10,707 bases of DNA from JAYTQQ01 sp043784965. Its GTDB lineage: Bacteria; Bdellovibrionota; Bdellovibrionia; Bdellovibrionales; JAMPXM01. A program made the position numbers and the translations under genes. The notes beneath the pieces were generated by a model that saw nothing but the letters and a program-made list of their open reading frames with translations, had not been told where the DNA came from and did no database searches. The stretch covers positions 1 through 10,707 of the forward strand of contig JAYVXS010000304.1 in assembly GCA_043784965.1 (NCBI GenBank), in the 5' to 3' direction. Positions 1-6,164 of the stretch are shown here, piece by piece (the first letter of the stretch is position 1; each line of letters begins with the position of its first letter).

Positions 1-53
1 TGAATTAGCTTATCTTAAAGCATTCGACTCAACCTGCTGTAAGCTCTATAAAT

Positions 54-533
54 TCATCTCGCCACCCTTTTAACCCACGAATTGTTCAAACGAACCGAAA
101 TACTTAATACCAACTGGCTCTTAGCGAAATCACGTTGAAGGCTTGATAATGGATGCTTCCAAGATGGATAAACAGACTTTAGCGCGGCTACTTCTTGAGC
201 TGAAAAATCTGCAAGCTTGAAAATCACAGACGTATAGCTCAATTGATTGCCTTCGCTTGAAAACATTGAGTCACGATATCCAATATTAGCTCTCACAACA
301 GCTTCGCTTTCAAGAACCACGGTCTCATCACAAACTGGACCAGCTTCCGAATTTGGATTGCAACCTGGAATAGCACGTGTTGCGGTTCGGGTCGGAAGCA
401 ATACATACTCAGCATCAACTAAATGAACTTGCTGACTAGTTGTAGGCATTTCAACTTGATTGTAATAGTTAACTGGGCCGGCAAAACTTTGTTGCGCCAA
501 AAATAATAGGCCAACCACTAATGCATTTTTCAT
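54..533 (-). CDS. Secreted hypothetical protein
   Basis: I do not recognise the family. The protein begins MKNALVVGLLFLAQQSFA, a clear Sec signal peptide with likely cleavage after SFA, so it should be exported. The mature part is about 140 residues with two cysteines close together (PGC...PVCDE) that could form a disulfide. I chose the ATG at 533 over the in-frame ATG at 545 because GGAG lies 6 nt upstream of it and overlaps the earlier ATG; the signal peptide also fits better. The protein has 159 residues. It is transcribed away from the decayed four-helix-bundle region to its right. No operon partner is visible, since the gene ends 53 nt from the window edge. The reading frame and signal peptide are seen directly; function is unknown. 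Confidence 0.8.
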   Translation of the reverse strand: MKNALVVGLLFLAQQSFAGPVNYYNQVEMPTTSQQVHLVDAEYVLLPTRTATRAIPGCNPNSEAGPVCDETVVLESEAVVRANIGYRDSMFSSEGNQLSYTSVIFKLADFSAQEVAALKSVYPSWKHPLSSLQRDFAKSQLVLSISVRLNNSWVKRVAR

Positions 534-599
534 TTCAATCTCCATTCGAGAGCTTGATTGCTCTTATGGCCCTTTCATAGACTTCTTCTAATGAAAAAT

Positions 600-867
600 G
601 AATCAAAAAAAAAGCAAAGCCTTCTTTGTTTTTCACAATTTTCACACTACTCGTATTATCCTCAAGCATTTCTGAGCGTTAACTTTCCCATGAATTCTCC
701 TGTTTGTTTCTCGGTAAGAAATGGCACTCCAGAACTCACGTCCTGTGAAAAAAACTGACCCACCCATAACCGGGACCGAAACTGAAAAACCGAGATCGGT
801 TGCTGCTGCCCCTAAACTGCCTCCAGATTGCCTTACATAACTAGACCAACAAAAAAAGGATAGGGCC
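600..867 (+). pseudogene. Decayed four-helix-bundle (S23-type) gene with conserved 3' tail
   Basis: From 755 to 867 the sequence matches the 3' end and downstream tail of the four-helix-bundle gene at 5230-5526 (reverse complement of 5143-5244). It includes 31 identical bases at 837-867. Upstream, around 602-640, an AATCAAAA...GCAAAGCCTTCTT stretch resembles the middle of the intact genes (the coding for residues near KAKAFLK), but no frame encodes the family motif LNxxEGSA. I read this as a gene with internal deletions and frameshifts. The 3' match is strong; the upstream extent is a guess from eye alignment. The short open frame at 721-840 (ATG to TAA) is best seen as part of this relic. 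Confidence 0.5.
755..867 (+). repeat. Inverted-copy repeat of the four-helix-bundle gene tail (copy 1)
   Basis: This segment is the inverted partner of 5143-5244. It starts CTGACCCACCCATA and ends with an A7 run followed by GGATAGGGCC. The terminal 31 nt are identical between copies. The copies lie about 4.3 kb apart in opposite orientation. Confidence 0.85.
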
Positions 868-998
868 TCTTATATGGCTGTTAAGCTCTTGCGAAAGGAG
901 CAAATTTTGTTGCCGTCAAAACAGTAGACACTCCAGTTTCATTTAAACAGGTCCCGCCTTTTATTTGAAATATGGCATACCTTGCATATTTAAATGAC

Positions 999-1640
999 AT
1001 GATCAAATTTATCAGAAATTCTATAGCAATATTGATAATTACTAGCCACTTCTCGATCTCCTATGGCCAAAGCTGCAGGGCTCTATTCAATCGCACTTCG
1101 ATCGAAGAATCTCTCGACCTATTGGATTCTCGAGTTTCTCTTTATAAACTTGAACATTTTGACAAATCCGGCATGGAACGACTTCGATTTGTTGGCCAAA
1201 TTCCGGTGCTTCAAAAGTCGACAGGCGAAAGCTACCCACAAAGAACTCTCGAGTTGGCAATCGAGAATATTTTGACTTCAAGGACCGCCGGACAAACTCG
1301 TCTTGAGATGCGAATCGGCCAAGGCAATGAAGCCGCACATCTCTTTGGTAACCAAGCACCCACGCTTTTATTAAGTGGAAATAAAATCACTAGTGAAGTG
1401 ACTGTGATACCAGCTGGCGCTCAACTGAGAGAAACCTATCGTCTTGAGTCCAAGAAGGCTGGGATCTCGATACTTGTGACCATAAGCTTCGTAGCCAAAG
1501 GCTCAACTGCATCTTTGGTTCCCATGCCTGATGATCCAAATCAAAGTCGCATCTATAGAAAGCCTCAGCAAGCCGGAGAAGCGCCAGGCTGGGAGCTCCT
1601 TGGTGGCTCTTTTCAAATTGAACCTCCCGCTGAAAAATAA
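999..1640 (+). CDS. Secreted hypothetical protein
   Basis: I do not recognise the family. Starting at the ATG at 999, the product is 213 residues and begins MIKFIRNSIAILIITS..., a basic N-terminus plus hydrophobic core that fits a signal peptide ending near SYGQS. An upstream in-frame ATG at 972 would add nine residues (MAYLAYLND) before the basic segment and is less likely. Neither start has a good Shine-Dalgarno sequence, so the start is uncertain. The mature part has only one early cysteine (QSC), no obvious repeats, and a proline-rich C-terminus ending PPAEK. It stands alone between two four-helix-bundle relics, with the next + gene 258 nt downstream. Export is inferred; function is unknown. 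Confidence 0.75.
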   Translation: MIKFIRNSIAILIITSHFSISYGQSCRALFNRTSIEESLDLLDSRVSLYKLEHFDKSGMERLRFVGQIPVLQKSTGESYPQRTLELAIENILTSRTAGQTRLEMRIGQGNEAAHLFGNQAPTLLLSGNKITSEVTVIPAGAQLRETYRLESKKAGISILVTISFVAKGSTASLVPMPDDPNQSRIYRKPQQAGEAPGWELLGGSFQIEPPAEK

Positions 1641-1769
1641 CTGGGCTCTCCCTCAGGACCCCCTCTCATTCTAGTTTTTAAAATGATAAAAGGTCAATTG
1701 AGTGGGTTCTTGCTCTTTTTTTTTGGCATTATTTGGAAAAGTCCGAGCTAGGGGGCGTGATACTCGCAA

Positions 1770-1855
1770 ACCCATAACCGACTCAGAAACTGAAAAACAC
1801 AATACCGCTGCGGCTGCCACCAAACTGATTAATACCCTAGACAAATTACAAAACC
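1770..1855 (+). repeat. Relic of four-helix-bundle gene tail (copy 3)
   Basis: This stretch aligns with 762-850 and with the reverse complement of 5155-5237. Shared blocks are CCCATAACCG, GAAACTGAAAAAC, GCTGC..GCC, AAACTG and CTAGAC.AA. It is more diverged than the other two copies and lacks the A7-GGATAGGGCC end. The frame starting CCC-ATA-ACC stays open to a TAA at 1875 and reads PITDSETEK..., matching the frame PITGTETEK in copy 1. Just upstream, GGGGGCGTGATACTCGCAAAC weakly resembles the C-terminal coding region of the gene at 5603-5896. I read it as the leftover 3' end of another family member. Confidence 0.6.
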
Positions 1856-1898
1856 TCAAGCTAACATTTAGTTAAATAATTTCTAACTGGAGATTTAT

Positions 1899-2303
1899 AT
1901 GAAACGTCAATTTATTTTTATTTGCATCGCACTACTCAGCGCGCCTCTGGCAAAAGCAAACTTCATTACAGATTGTAAGTTTGCTTATCGAACATCGGCT
2001 GATAGCTTGGTGCAATCCATTTTGCAATTTAAAGATAAGAAATTATCAGCACGTGACCTGGGCTACACGGCAACTTCTATCAATATACAAGTGACGGCAC
2101 TTCGCGGTGCTTGTTATTTTGCAGAGCCTGTCGAGAACAGAGCTTGTGTTGAAAAATATATGAAAATTTATGAGGCTCTTAAGCTGAGAGTAAATGCTGC
2201 TGATTTAATAAATGGCAATCAACAAGATGTTGAGTTTTCATGGCTCGATAATGCCATCCTCAGAACAAAAGTAAAAAATATTGATTACAGATGTGAGTTT
2301 TAA
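1899..2303 (+). CDS. Small secreted hypothetical protein with four cysteines
   Basis: The 134-residue product begins MKRQFIFICIALLSAPLAKA, a clear signal peptide with cleavage expected after AKA. The mature protein has four cysteines, at about residues 26, 72, 83 and 132, enough for two disulfides in the periplasm or outside. It looks mostly helical and ends YRCEF. The start is well supported: CTGGAG lies 6 nt before the ATG at 1899. I do not recognise a family. It converges with the minus-strand operon ending at 2352; the 48-nt gap holds a weak GGCGT...ACGCC inverted repeat (loop of 18 nt) but no clear U-tract terminator. Confidence 0.82.
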   Translation: MKRQFIFICIALLSAPLAKANFITDCKFAYRTSADSLVQSILQFKDKKLSARDLGYTATSINIQVTALRGACYFAEPVENRACVEKYMKIYEALKLRVNAADLINGNQQDVEFSWLDNAILRTKVKNIDYRCEF

Positions 2304-2351
2304 CTAGAGGATCGGCGTTTAATAAATGCAGTTTTGACGCCTAGATTTGAT

Positions 2352-2765
2352 TTAAGGCTGAAGGCCGCAGTTGATACGAAGACGCTGAACTTCGGGATCT
2401 TTTTTTTCGAAATAAGACAATCTGGCCACGGCTATAGTGCCCACAGATGAGATGTTTTTACTGCCAAATTCTGCTGAAATATGAACTAGATACATTTCGT
2501 TCTTTAAAGTCAAAGTCGCAAATAGCTTCAATCCGCCCTTATCGTAAAACATTTTATTTCCAGCATACCCACTTTTCACTGTATAGCTAAATGGGATCTC
2601 TGAGATTCCCTCACCCTCATTATTAACATAGTATTTGCATCCGACTTTCATAACAGCTTGTTGCGGCGATCGAGCTATTGATTTTTTTTCGGCCGAAGCG
2701 TAACTGCCATAGCTGGAGCAAAAAAGAAATGTCAGGCCTAAGAGTAATAAATTTTTTGCGGTCAA
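2352..2765 (-). CDS. Small secreted hypothetical protein, last gene of the cytochrome/copper operon
   Basis: The 137-residue product starts MTAKNLLLLGLTFLFCSSYG and has a signal peptide probably cut after SYASA. The start codon is TTG at 2765: AAAGGA lies 7 nt upstream and the upstream gene's stop (TAA, 2767-2769) is one base before it, which suggests translational coupling. The mature part of about 110 residues has two cysteines (VGCKYY and INCGLQP), probably a disulfide joining the ends, and an alternating pattern that suggests beta strands. I do not recognise a family. Its place directly behind the copper monooxygenase-like gene suggests a role with that periplasmic protein, which is inference. 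Confidence 0.8.
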   Translation of the reverse strand: MTAKNLLLLGLTFLFCSSYGSYASAEKKSIARSPQQAVMKVGCKYYVNNEGEGISEIPFSYTVKSGYAGNKMFYDKGGLKLFATLTLKNEMYLVHISAEFGSKNISSVGTIAVARLSYFEKKDPEVQRLRINCGLQP

Positions 2766-2766
2766 G

Positions 2767-4152
2767 TTATGGTCCTTTCACACTAATCGTTTGCGATCTG
2801 TAGCCTGTTCCACTCACAATGGCTATTTTCAATGGTCCGCTAGAATCCTTTAGTAATTCTCTTATATTGCCAGGCCACTCAATGCTTTTGCCATCGTCTG
2901 AAACTACAACTCCTGGTAAAAAACGACCATTGACCTCAATATTTGCGCCCTTTGGAATGGAGGACCCACTTAATTTGACTCGACTAGCAGTAATATTAGG
3001 CTGTGAAATTTTAAGTTGGGACTTTTCAGTCGCTGTGGGAACAGAAACGAAATAATTGGCTCGACACATTTCTTTATCGGCATCTGGTCCAAAGTCGACA
3101 TCGCGTACGCCCGCGCCCTCAGCATAGAGGGGATTCGAAGTGCTATCAGGATTGTTATAGGTACAACGATTTTTCAGAAAATCTTTGCACGAAATTTTCA
3201 TGGGCTCCTTCATCATAAATGAAGTCTGGTGAGCAAAATCCCATTTACCCTTGATTAAGCATTTATCAGAAGTAGCAACTTTTGCATCCTCAGACAACGA
3301 CAAGCCAAAATCAGTTTGCAATTGGTGACCATGCGGAACAAGTCCCTCAAGCAACAGATCATCACCCTCACAGGCTTTGGCCCGCTTAGCTTTTGCTAAT
3401 TCATCACCAACGTTCAAAGTCAAATTCATCGGAAAGTTTACCGCACCTTTTGGCACACTCTTTACTGCTAGTGCCGCCTCGTTCAACTTCGGATCCCCAT
3501 TCACACCAGTGCCATTTACTTTTTCTACACCGATAGTTAAAACCTCACGCTTAATTGGTGCATGGGCGAAGTGCATTCCAATTTTGGTTTCATCTAGTTG
3601 CGGCACATCGTCGTACTGCGTATAGTGCATCTGCACAACAACCTTGGCACCTTTTGGAATCTTAAATGCATTGCCCTCTTTGAACTTAAGTGCGGGAGCG
3701 CCCGGGAACCAAGAGCCCACCAAGGTATAAGGTACACTACGAGTTTCAAAGCCAGCACCTTCTCGATATGGCTTTCCGGCCGCCTTGTCGTCTTGAATTT
3801 GCTTTTGATAAGTAGCTTCTTTTTCTTTTGCATCAACGCCTGTAGTATCAATAAAAATATGCACATGGTGCACTGCCGGAAACGGGTGCGCCTTGCTTGT
3901 CGGTTTTGTTAAACCAGGGATAATTTCTGCTGCGGTTAGATAAGCATCTTCTTTAAAATCGTCTGCTAAAACAAAATTTCTAAAAACATCAGAGCCTGCT
4001 TTTTGCCCAGGGGCCAATGGCGGCACGGTAAAGCCACCCTTTACTTGTGAAGAAATGAGATCTGGCGGGCCCAATCTCCACCCCACTTCGTTGCCATCCT
4101 TAAACTCAGGGGGGGCAAGCCAAATCCATTGGATCGCCAAACGCCGGATCAC
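2767..4152 (-). CDS. Copper type II ascorbate-dependent monooxygenase-like domain (C-terminal part of a split protein)
   Basis: This frame carries the features of the PHM/dopamine beta-hydroxylase-like fold found fused to cytochrome c in bacteria: a first half with VHHVHIF (about residues 94-100) and QMHYT (His 176), and a second half with PHGHQLQTDF, a C...NP segment and KEMC, where His and Met are the expected copper ligands. A C-terminal stretch of about 75 residues looks like a beta-sandwich (TIG-like) domain. The frame has no ATG near its beginning; its only early start is a GTG at 4152 inside the overlap with the upstream gene, and the first residues (MIRRLAIQWIW) look like out-of-frame readthrough. 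Real homology begins at APPEF, exactly where the upstream frame stops. It is best read as the C-terminal 446 residues of one protein starting at 4813. Substrate unknown. Confidence 0.75.
   Translation of the reverse strand: MIRRLAIQWIWLAPPEFKDGNEVGWRLGPPDLISSQVKGGFTVPPLAPGQKAGSDVFRNFVLADDFKEDAYLTAAEIIPGLTKPTSKAHPFPAVHHVHIFIDTTGVDAKEKEATYQKQIQDDKAAGKPYREGAGFETRSVPYTLVGSWFPGAPALKFKEGNAFKIPKGAKVVVQMHYTQYDDVPQLDETKIGMHFAHAPIKREVLTIGVEKVNGTGVNGDPKLNEAALAVKSVPKGAVNFPMNLTLNVGDELAKAKRAKACEGDDLLLEGLVPHGHQLQTDFGLSLSEDAKVATSDKCLIKGKWDFAHQTSFMMKEPMKISCKDFLKNRCTYNNPDSTSNPLYAEGAGVRDVDFGPDADKEMCRANYFVSVPTATEKSQLKISQPNITASRVKLSGSSIPKGANIEVNGRFLPGVVVSDDGKSIEWPGNIRELLKDSSGPLKIAIVSGTGYRSQTISVKGP
4103..4118 (-). 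other. Frameshift site: C7 run followed by TGA (CCC-TGA)
   Basis: On the minus strand the upstream frame reads TGC CCC CCC TGA, while the downstream frame reads GCC CCC CCT GAG TTT. A +1 slip of the peptidyl-tRNA from CCC to CCT would skip the stop and give CPPEF, joining 235 residues to 446 residues. Proline CCC followed by a UGA stop is a known type of +1 frameshift-prone site. A plain one-base insertion (C6 to C7), in the organism or in the read data, would look the same. Confidence 0.7.
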
Positions 4153-4813
4153 TTTGATCTCGCCAGTCAGAGATCAATTTTTTTTCTGCATCGGTCAAAA
4201 ATCGCGGTCCAGAAAACCGATCTTTCCCGCCACAATCATCACTTGGGATCCAAGAGGCACCTTGTGGCATTTGATTCCAGTCCACAACGTCCCTAACTTC
4301 ATCAGCCCTACTTTTCGCCTCATGATAGGTTACGAGCGAACCCTTGCCGACGCCATTTTCACGGTGGCAATTGATACAGTTTTGCCGAAGAATTGGCGCG
4401 ACATCTCTGGCAAATGTTGGCTTAGGATCTTGTTTCACTAACATATCACTGACGGCTTTGAGGCCACCCACACTCGGCATAGTCTCAGCGTTAATGCTGG
4501 TTATGTCGCCATTTTTAGCACAAGACAGAGCTGGCTTTTTGTCTGACACAAAATTGCAGTTAAATTTACTTTGCATCATTTGTTGCGGCTGATGTATTCC
4601 AGGCTTAGCACAAATCATTGCGGTTCGACCATCTTCAGACAAATAATTAAGACTCAACCCTGCGGGCATTTGTTGCTTTATTTCATCGGCCTTCATGGTG
4701 CGACCAAATTTTACGATCAGTTTTGTTGGCTCCATCCGAGCTGTGGTATCATGGGCACTAGCCAGGTGACCCAATAGAATCGCACTGAAAATAAATAAAT
4801 GTTTAACTCGCAT
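4106..4813 (-). CDS. Periplasmic cytochrome c domain protein (N-terminal part of split cytochrome c/copper monooxygenase)
   Basis: The 235-residue product starts MRVKHLFIFSAILLGHLASA, a signal peptide. A short N-terminal domain of about 110 residues follows, then a cytochrome c domain with the heme motif CINCH (146-150) and a likely axial Met at 182 (NQMPQGASW). The end, SDWRDQSDPAFGDPMDL, is the usual end of the heme domain, which in related fusion proteins runs straight into PP-F-x-DG-W and the copper domain. Here it stops at CPP-TGA after a C7 run, while the next frame continues PPEFKDG. The domain should pass electrons to or from the copper centre in the periplasm. Only a weak G-rich sequence (GGGG) precedes the start. 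A 5' leader of unusual structure lies upstream. Confidence 0.82.
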   Translation of the reverse strand: MRVKHLFIFSAILLGHLASAHDTTARMEPTKLIVKFGRTMKADEIKQQMPAGLSLNYLSEDGRTAMICAKPGIHQPQQMMQSKFNCNFVSDKKPALSCAKNGDITSINAETMPSVGGLKAVSDMLVKQDPKPTFARDVAPILRQNCINCHRENGVGKGSLVTYHEAKSRADEVRDVVDWNQMPQGASWIPSDDCGGKDRFSGPRFLTDAEKKLISDWRDQSDPAFGDPMDLACPP

Positions 4814-5142
4814 GCGCTTTGCCCCAATTTAAATTTCGTGAATGCAAATTGCAGACTCTAAATCTAGCTCTCATAGTTCACATTTCGGTCATTTTTCAAA
4901 AAATTTTTAGTCTAGTTTTACGGACGTGACCAAAGCCCCGGCAAAATGGGCGAAAACCCATCCTGGTGAATTTAATCCAGCCGAAGCCTAAACTCCAGTT
5001 CTTAGCATTAGCTCTTGCAGTCTTGCTTCATCAAATTAGCATTTTTCCTAAACATACAAAGCGCCTCATTGAGAACATTTAGCTTTGCAAAAATATGGCA
5101 TGACAAAAATTTGCGCCAACTAAAATGGCTGCTCTAAATTGG
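4814..5142. other. Intergenic region with predicted structured leader on the minus strand
   Basis: I see no convincing gene here. On the minus strand, positions 4989-4933 can fold into a three-way junction. The closing helix pairs 4980-4989 with 4933-4942 (10 bp, including G-U pairs). Two arms pair 4977-4980 with 4963-4966 and 4957-4961 with 4946-4950. The plus strand cannot make the closing helix as well, because the G-U pairs become C/A mismatches, so the RNA, if real, belongs to the leader of the cytochrome gene. A second possible helix (4884-4891 with 4927-4934) shares two bases with the first. No known riboswitch consensus fits. The end at 5101-5142 adjoins the four-helix-bundle tail and still shares short blocks with the downstream side of the other copy (6000-6035). 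Confidence 0.3.
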
Positions 5143-5244
5143 GGCCCTATCCTTTTTTTGTTGGTCTAGTTATAAAGAACAGTTTGCAGGCAGTTGCGAC
5201 GGAGCTCGGTTTTTCAGTTTCGGTCCCAGCTATGGGTGGGTCAG
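5143..5244 (-). repeat. Tail repeat of the four-helix-bundle gene (copy 2, inverted relative to 755-867)
   Basis: This covers the last codons of the 98-residue gene and about 90 nt downstream of it. It is the reverse complement of 755-867 with a few substitutions and one 12-nt length difference; 5143-5173 is identical to 837-867. A frame shifted relative to the gene reads DPPIAGTETEKP and is also open in both relic copies. The gene itself stops at TAG just inside the repeat. Confidence 0.85.
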
Positions 5245-5526
5245 CTTGTACAAATTTGCTGCTAGTTGGTCGGCTGAGGACTCAAGAACTTTCAAAGAAT
5301 CCTCCATGTCGATTAGAGCCTGTACTTCTCTTAAGCTTGCGAATGCGATTACATAGAATCTGGCTCTTTCTTTTTTTGAGGTTCTGGCTGAACCCTCAGC
5401 AAAATTTAGTACAATGCTACTTGCTGCTCTCTCGAGTTGAGATTTAAGAAAGCAAGGCAGCTTTTGCCCTTTTGATTTTTTGTAGAGCTCAAGAGCCATC
5501 TGATAACTTCGAAAATTCTCTAACAT
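5230..5526 (-). CDS. Four-helix-bundle protein (S23 ribosomal/bAvd-like family)
   Basis: The 98-residue product has the family signature: YQMALELYKK in helix 1, QLERAASSIVLNFAEGSAR at the helix 1-2 region, and ERARFYVIAFASLREVQALI in helix 3. Relatives are encoded by intervening sequences in 23S rRNA of some bacteria, and related small proteins (bAvd) assist reverse transcriptases in diversity-generating retroelements; neither rRNA nor reverse transcriptase is present here. They form basic multimers that probably bind nucleic acid; the exact role is unknown. The length is slightly short for the family (about 110-125) because the C-terminus ends at KLTHP, while a shifted frame continues in a way also conserved in the relics, which suggests a late frameshift. 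The start has AAGGAG 5 nt upstream, inside a perfect palindrome shared with the divergent copy. Confidence 0.88.
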   Translation of the reverse strand: MLENFRSYQMALELYKKSKGQKLPCFLKSQLERAASSIVLNFAEGSARTSKKERARFYVIAFASLREVQALIDMEDSLKVLESSADQLAANLYKLTHP

Positions 5527-5608
5527 AAATACTCCTTTTTTTATTATTTTTCACGTCGTCGTGAGACTTGGGACGTGAAAAATAATAAAAAAAGGAGTAT
5601 TTATGTTA
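5521..5608. repeat. Perfect palindrome (37-bp arms, 14-nt loop) between divergent four-helix-bundle genes
   Basis: The left arm 5521-5557 and right arm 5572-5608 are exact reverse complements; the loop is 5558-5571 (GTCGTGAGACTTGG). Each arm holds, reading outward, CACGTC, an A5-TAAT-A7 stretch, the ribosome binding site GGAG, the ATG and the second codon. The match then drops to the level expected for two diverged gene copies. Any promoter for either gene must sit in this 88-bp element, so both genes are likely read from mirror-image signals. An RNA crossing the whole element would hide the downstream GGAG and ATG in a long stem. Confidence 0.95.
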
Positions 5609-5896
5609 GCTAACTTCAAATCCTATCAGATGGCTCTTGAGCTCTATAAAAAATGTGAACATATAAAAGCCAAAGCCTTCTTGAAAGATCAACTAGAGAG
5701 AGCGAGTCTTAGCGTGGTGCTTAACTTAGTTGAAGGCTCTGCCAAAACGACAGCAAATGAGCGCGCCAGATTCTATTCGATAAGTTATGCATCGCTACGT
5801 GAAACACAAGCATTGCTAGAAATAATGAATCAGAAGGAGGCGGGTATTCTTGCCAATCAACTGGGCGGAATGATCTATCGACTTAAAGCCAAATGA
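5603..5896 (+). CDS. Four-helix-bundle protein (S23 ribosomal/bAvd-like family), divergent paralogue
   Basis: The 97-residue product is a paralogue of the gene at 5230-5526, roughly 55-60 percent identical by eye. It keeps SYQMALELYKK, FLKDQLERAS, VVLNLVEGSAK and ERARFY, plus ASLRETQALL. The N-terminal coding DNA is the most similar part, blending into the perfect palindrome. The start is the ATG at 5603 with GGAG 5 nt upstream. The gene ends YRLKAK-TGA; a frame shifted by one base stays open for another 30-odd codons, so this copy may also have lost a C-terminal extension, though this could be chance. Downstream, the block AAAAAAAGAAAGAACCC then AAATTGGAAC (5993-6020) recalls the end of the tail repeat behind the other copy. 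Nucleic-acid binding is inferred from the family only. Confidence 0.88.
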   Translation: MLANFKSYQMALELYKKCEHIKAKAFLKDQLERASLSVVLNLVEGSAKTTANERARFYSISYASLRETQALLEIMNQKEAGILANQLGGMIYRLKAK

Positions 5897-6040
5897 AACT
5901 TGCCCACTGAAGCTGATTCCTGGATCTGCATCTGTAACCAGTTTGCCTGTCTCACCGACCCTGAACTCGGGTTTTCCACATAAAACCAGCTAAAAAAAGA
6001 AAGAACCCTAAATTGGAACGCCCATTTGGAACACAATAAA

Positions 6041-6062
6041 CTTGTCAAGTCTATATGACAAG
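6041..6062. repeat. Short inverted repeat CTTGTCA-8 nt-TGACAAG
   Basis: This is a perfect 7-bp inverted repeat upstream of the secreted protein gene at 6165 and downstream of the four-helix-bundle gene. It has no U-tract, so a terminator role is weak; an operator for the gene at 6165 is possible but untested. Confidence 0.3.
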
Positions 6063-6164
6063 GCTTACCAAAAAGCAATTTGAGTGCACTGCTGAATCAT
6101 TCCAATTACAAAAGGCCAACTTCAAAAGAAGTCTGTTAAACCAATAAAAACAAGGAGAATACAT

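Noticed and set aside
7..42. AGCTTA...TAAGCT inverted repeat downstream of the first gene
   Set aside because: The arms are 6 bp with a 24-nt loop and no U-tract, which is within chance expectation.
558..758. 66-residue open frame on the + strand
   Set aside because: It lies over the decayed four-helix-bundle copy, has no ribosome binding site, and its translation lacks every family motif.
721..840. 39-residue open frame beginning at an ATG in the first relic tail
   Set aside because: It has no ribosome binding site, its first half has no counterpart in the other copies, and it is simplest as the remains of a C-terminal extension.
1702..1875. 57-codon GTG-started open frame covering the third tail copy
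   Set aside because: There is no Shine-Dalgarno sequence, the first half looks random and T-rich, and the conserved part is explained by gene-tail homology. The minus-strand frame over the same region (1671-1859) is also unsupported.
3594..3912. Overlapping open frames on both strands inside the copper monooxygenase-like gene
   Set aside because: They are shadows of the domain with clear copper-ligand motifs, and they show no start signals or family features.
4921..4995. Resemblance to a cobalamin riboswitch (CTGGTGAA...CCAG) or c-di-GMP-I riboswitch (GGACG...AAAGCC, GCCTAAAC)
   Set aside because: Only short pieces match, the core conserved elements and their order are missing, and the matching strand would not lead into a nearby gene.
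5230..5896. A 23S rRNA intervening sequence or a diversity-generating retroelement with Avd
   Set aside because: No rRNA flanks the genes and there is no reverse transcriptase, template repeat or variable repeat in the window.
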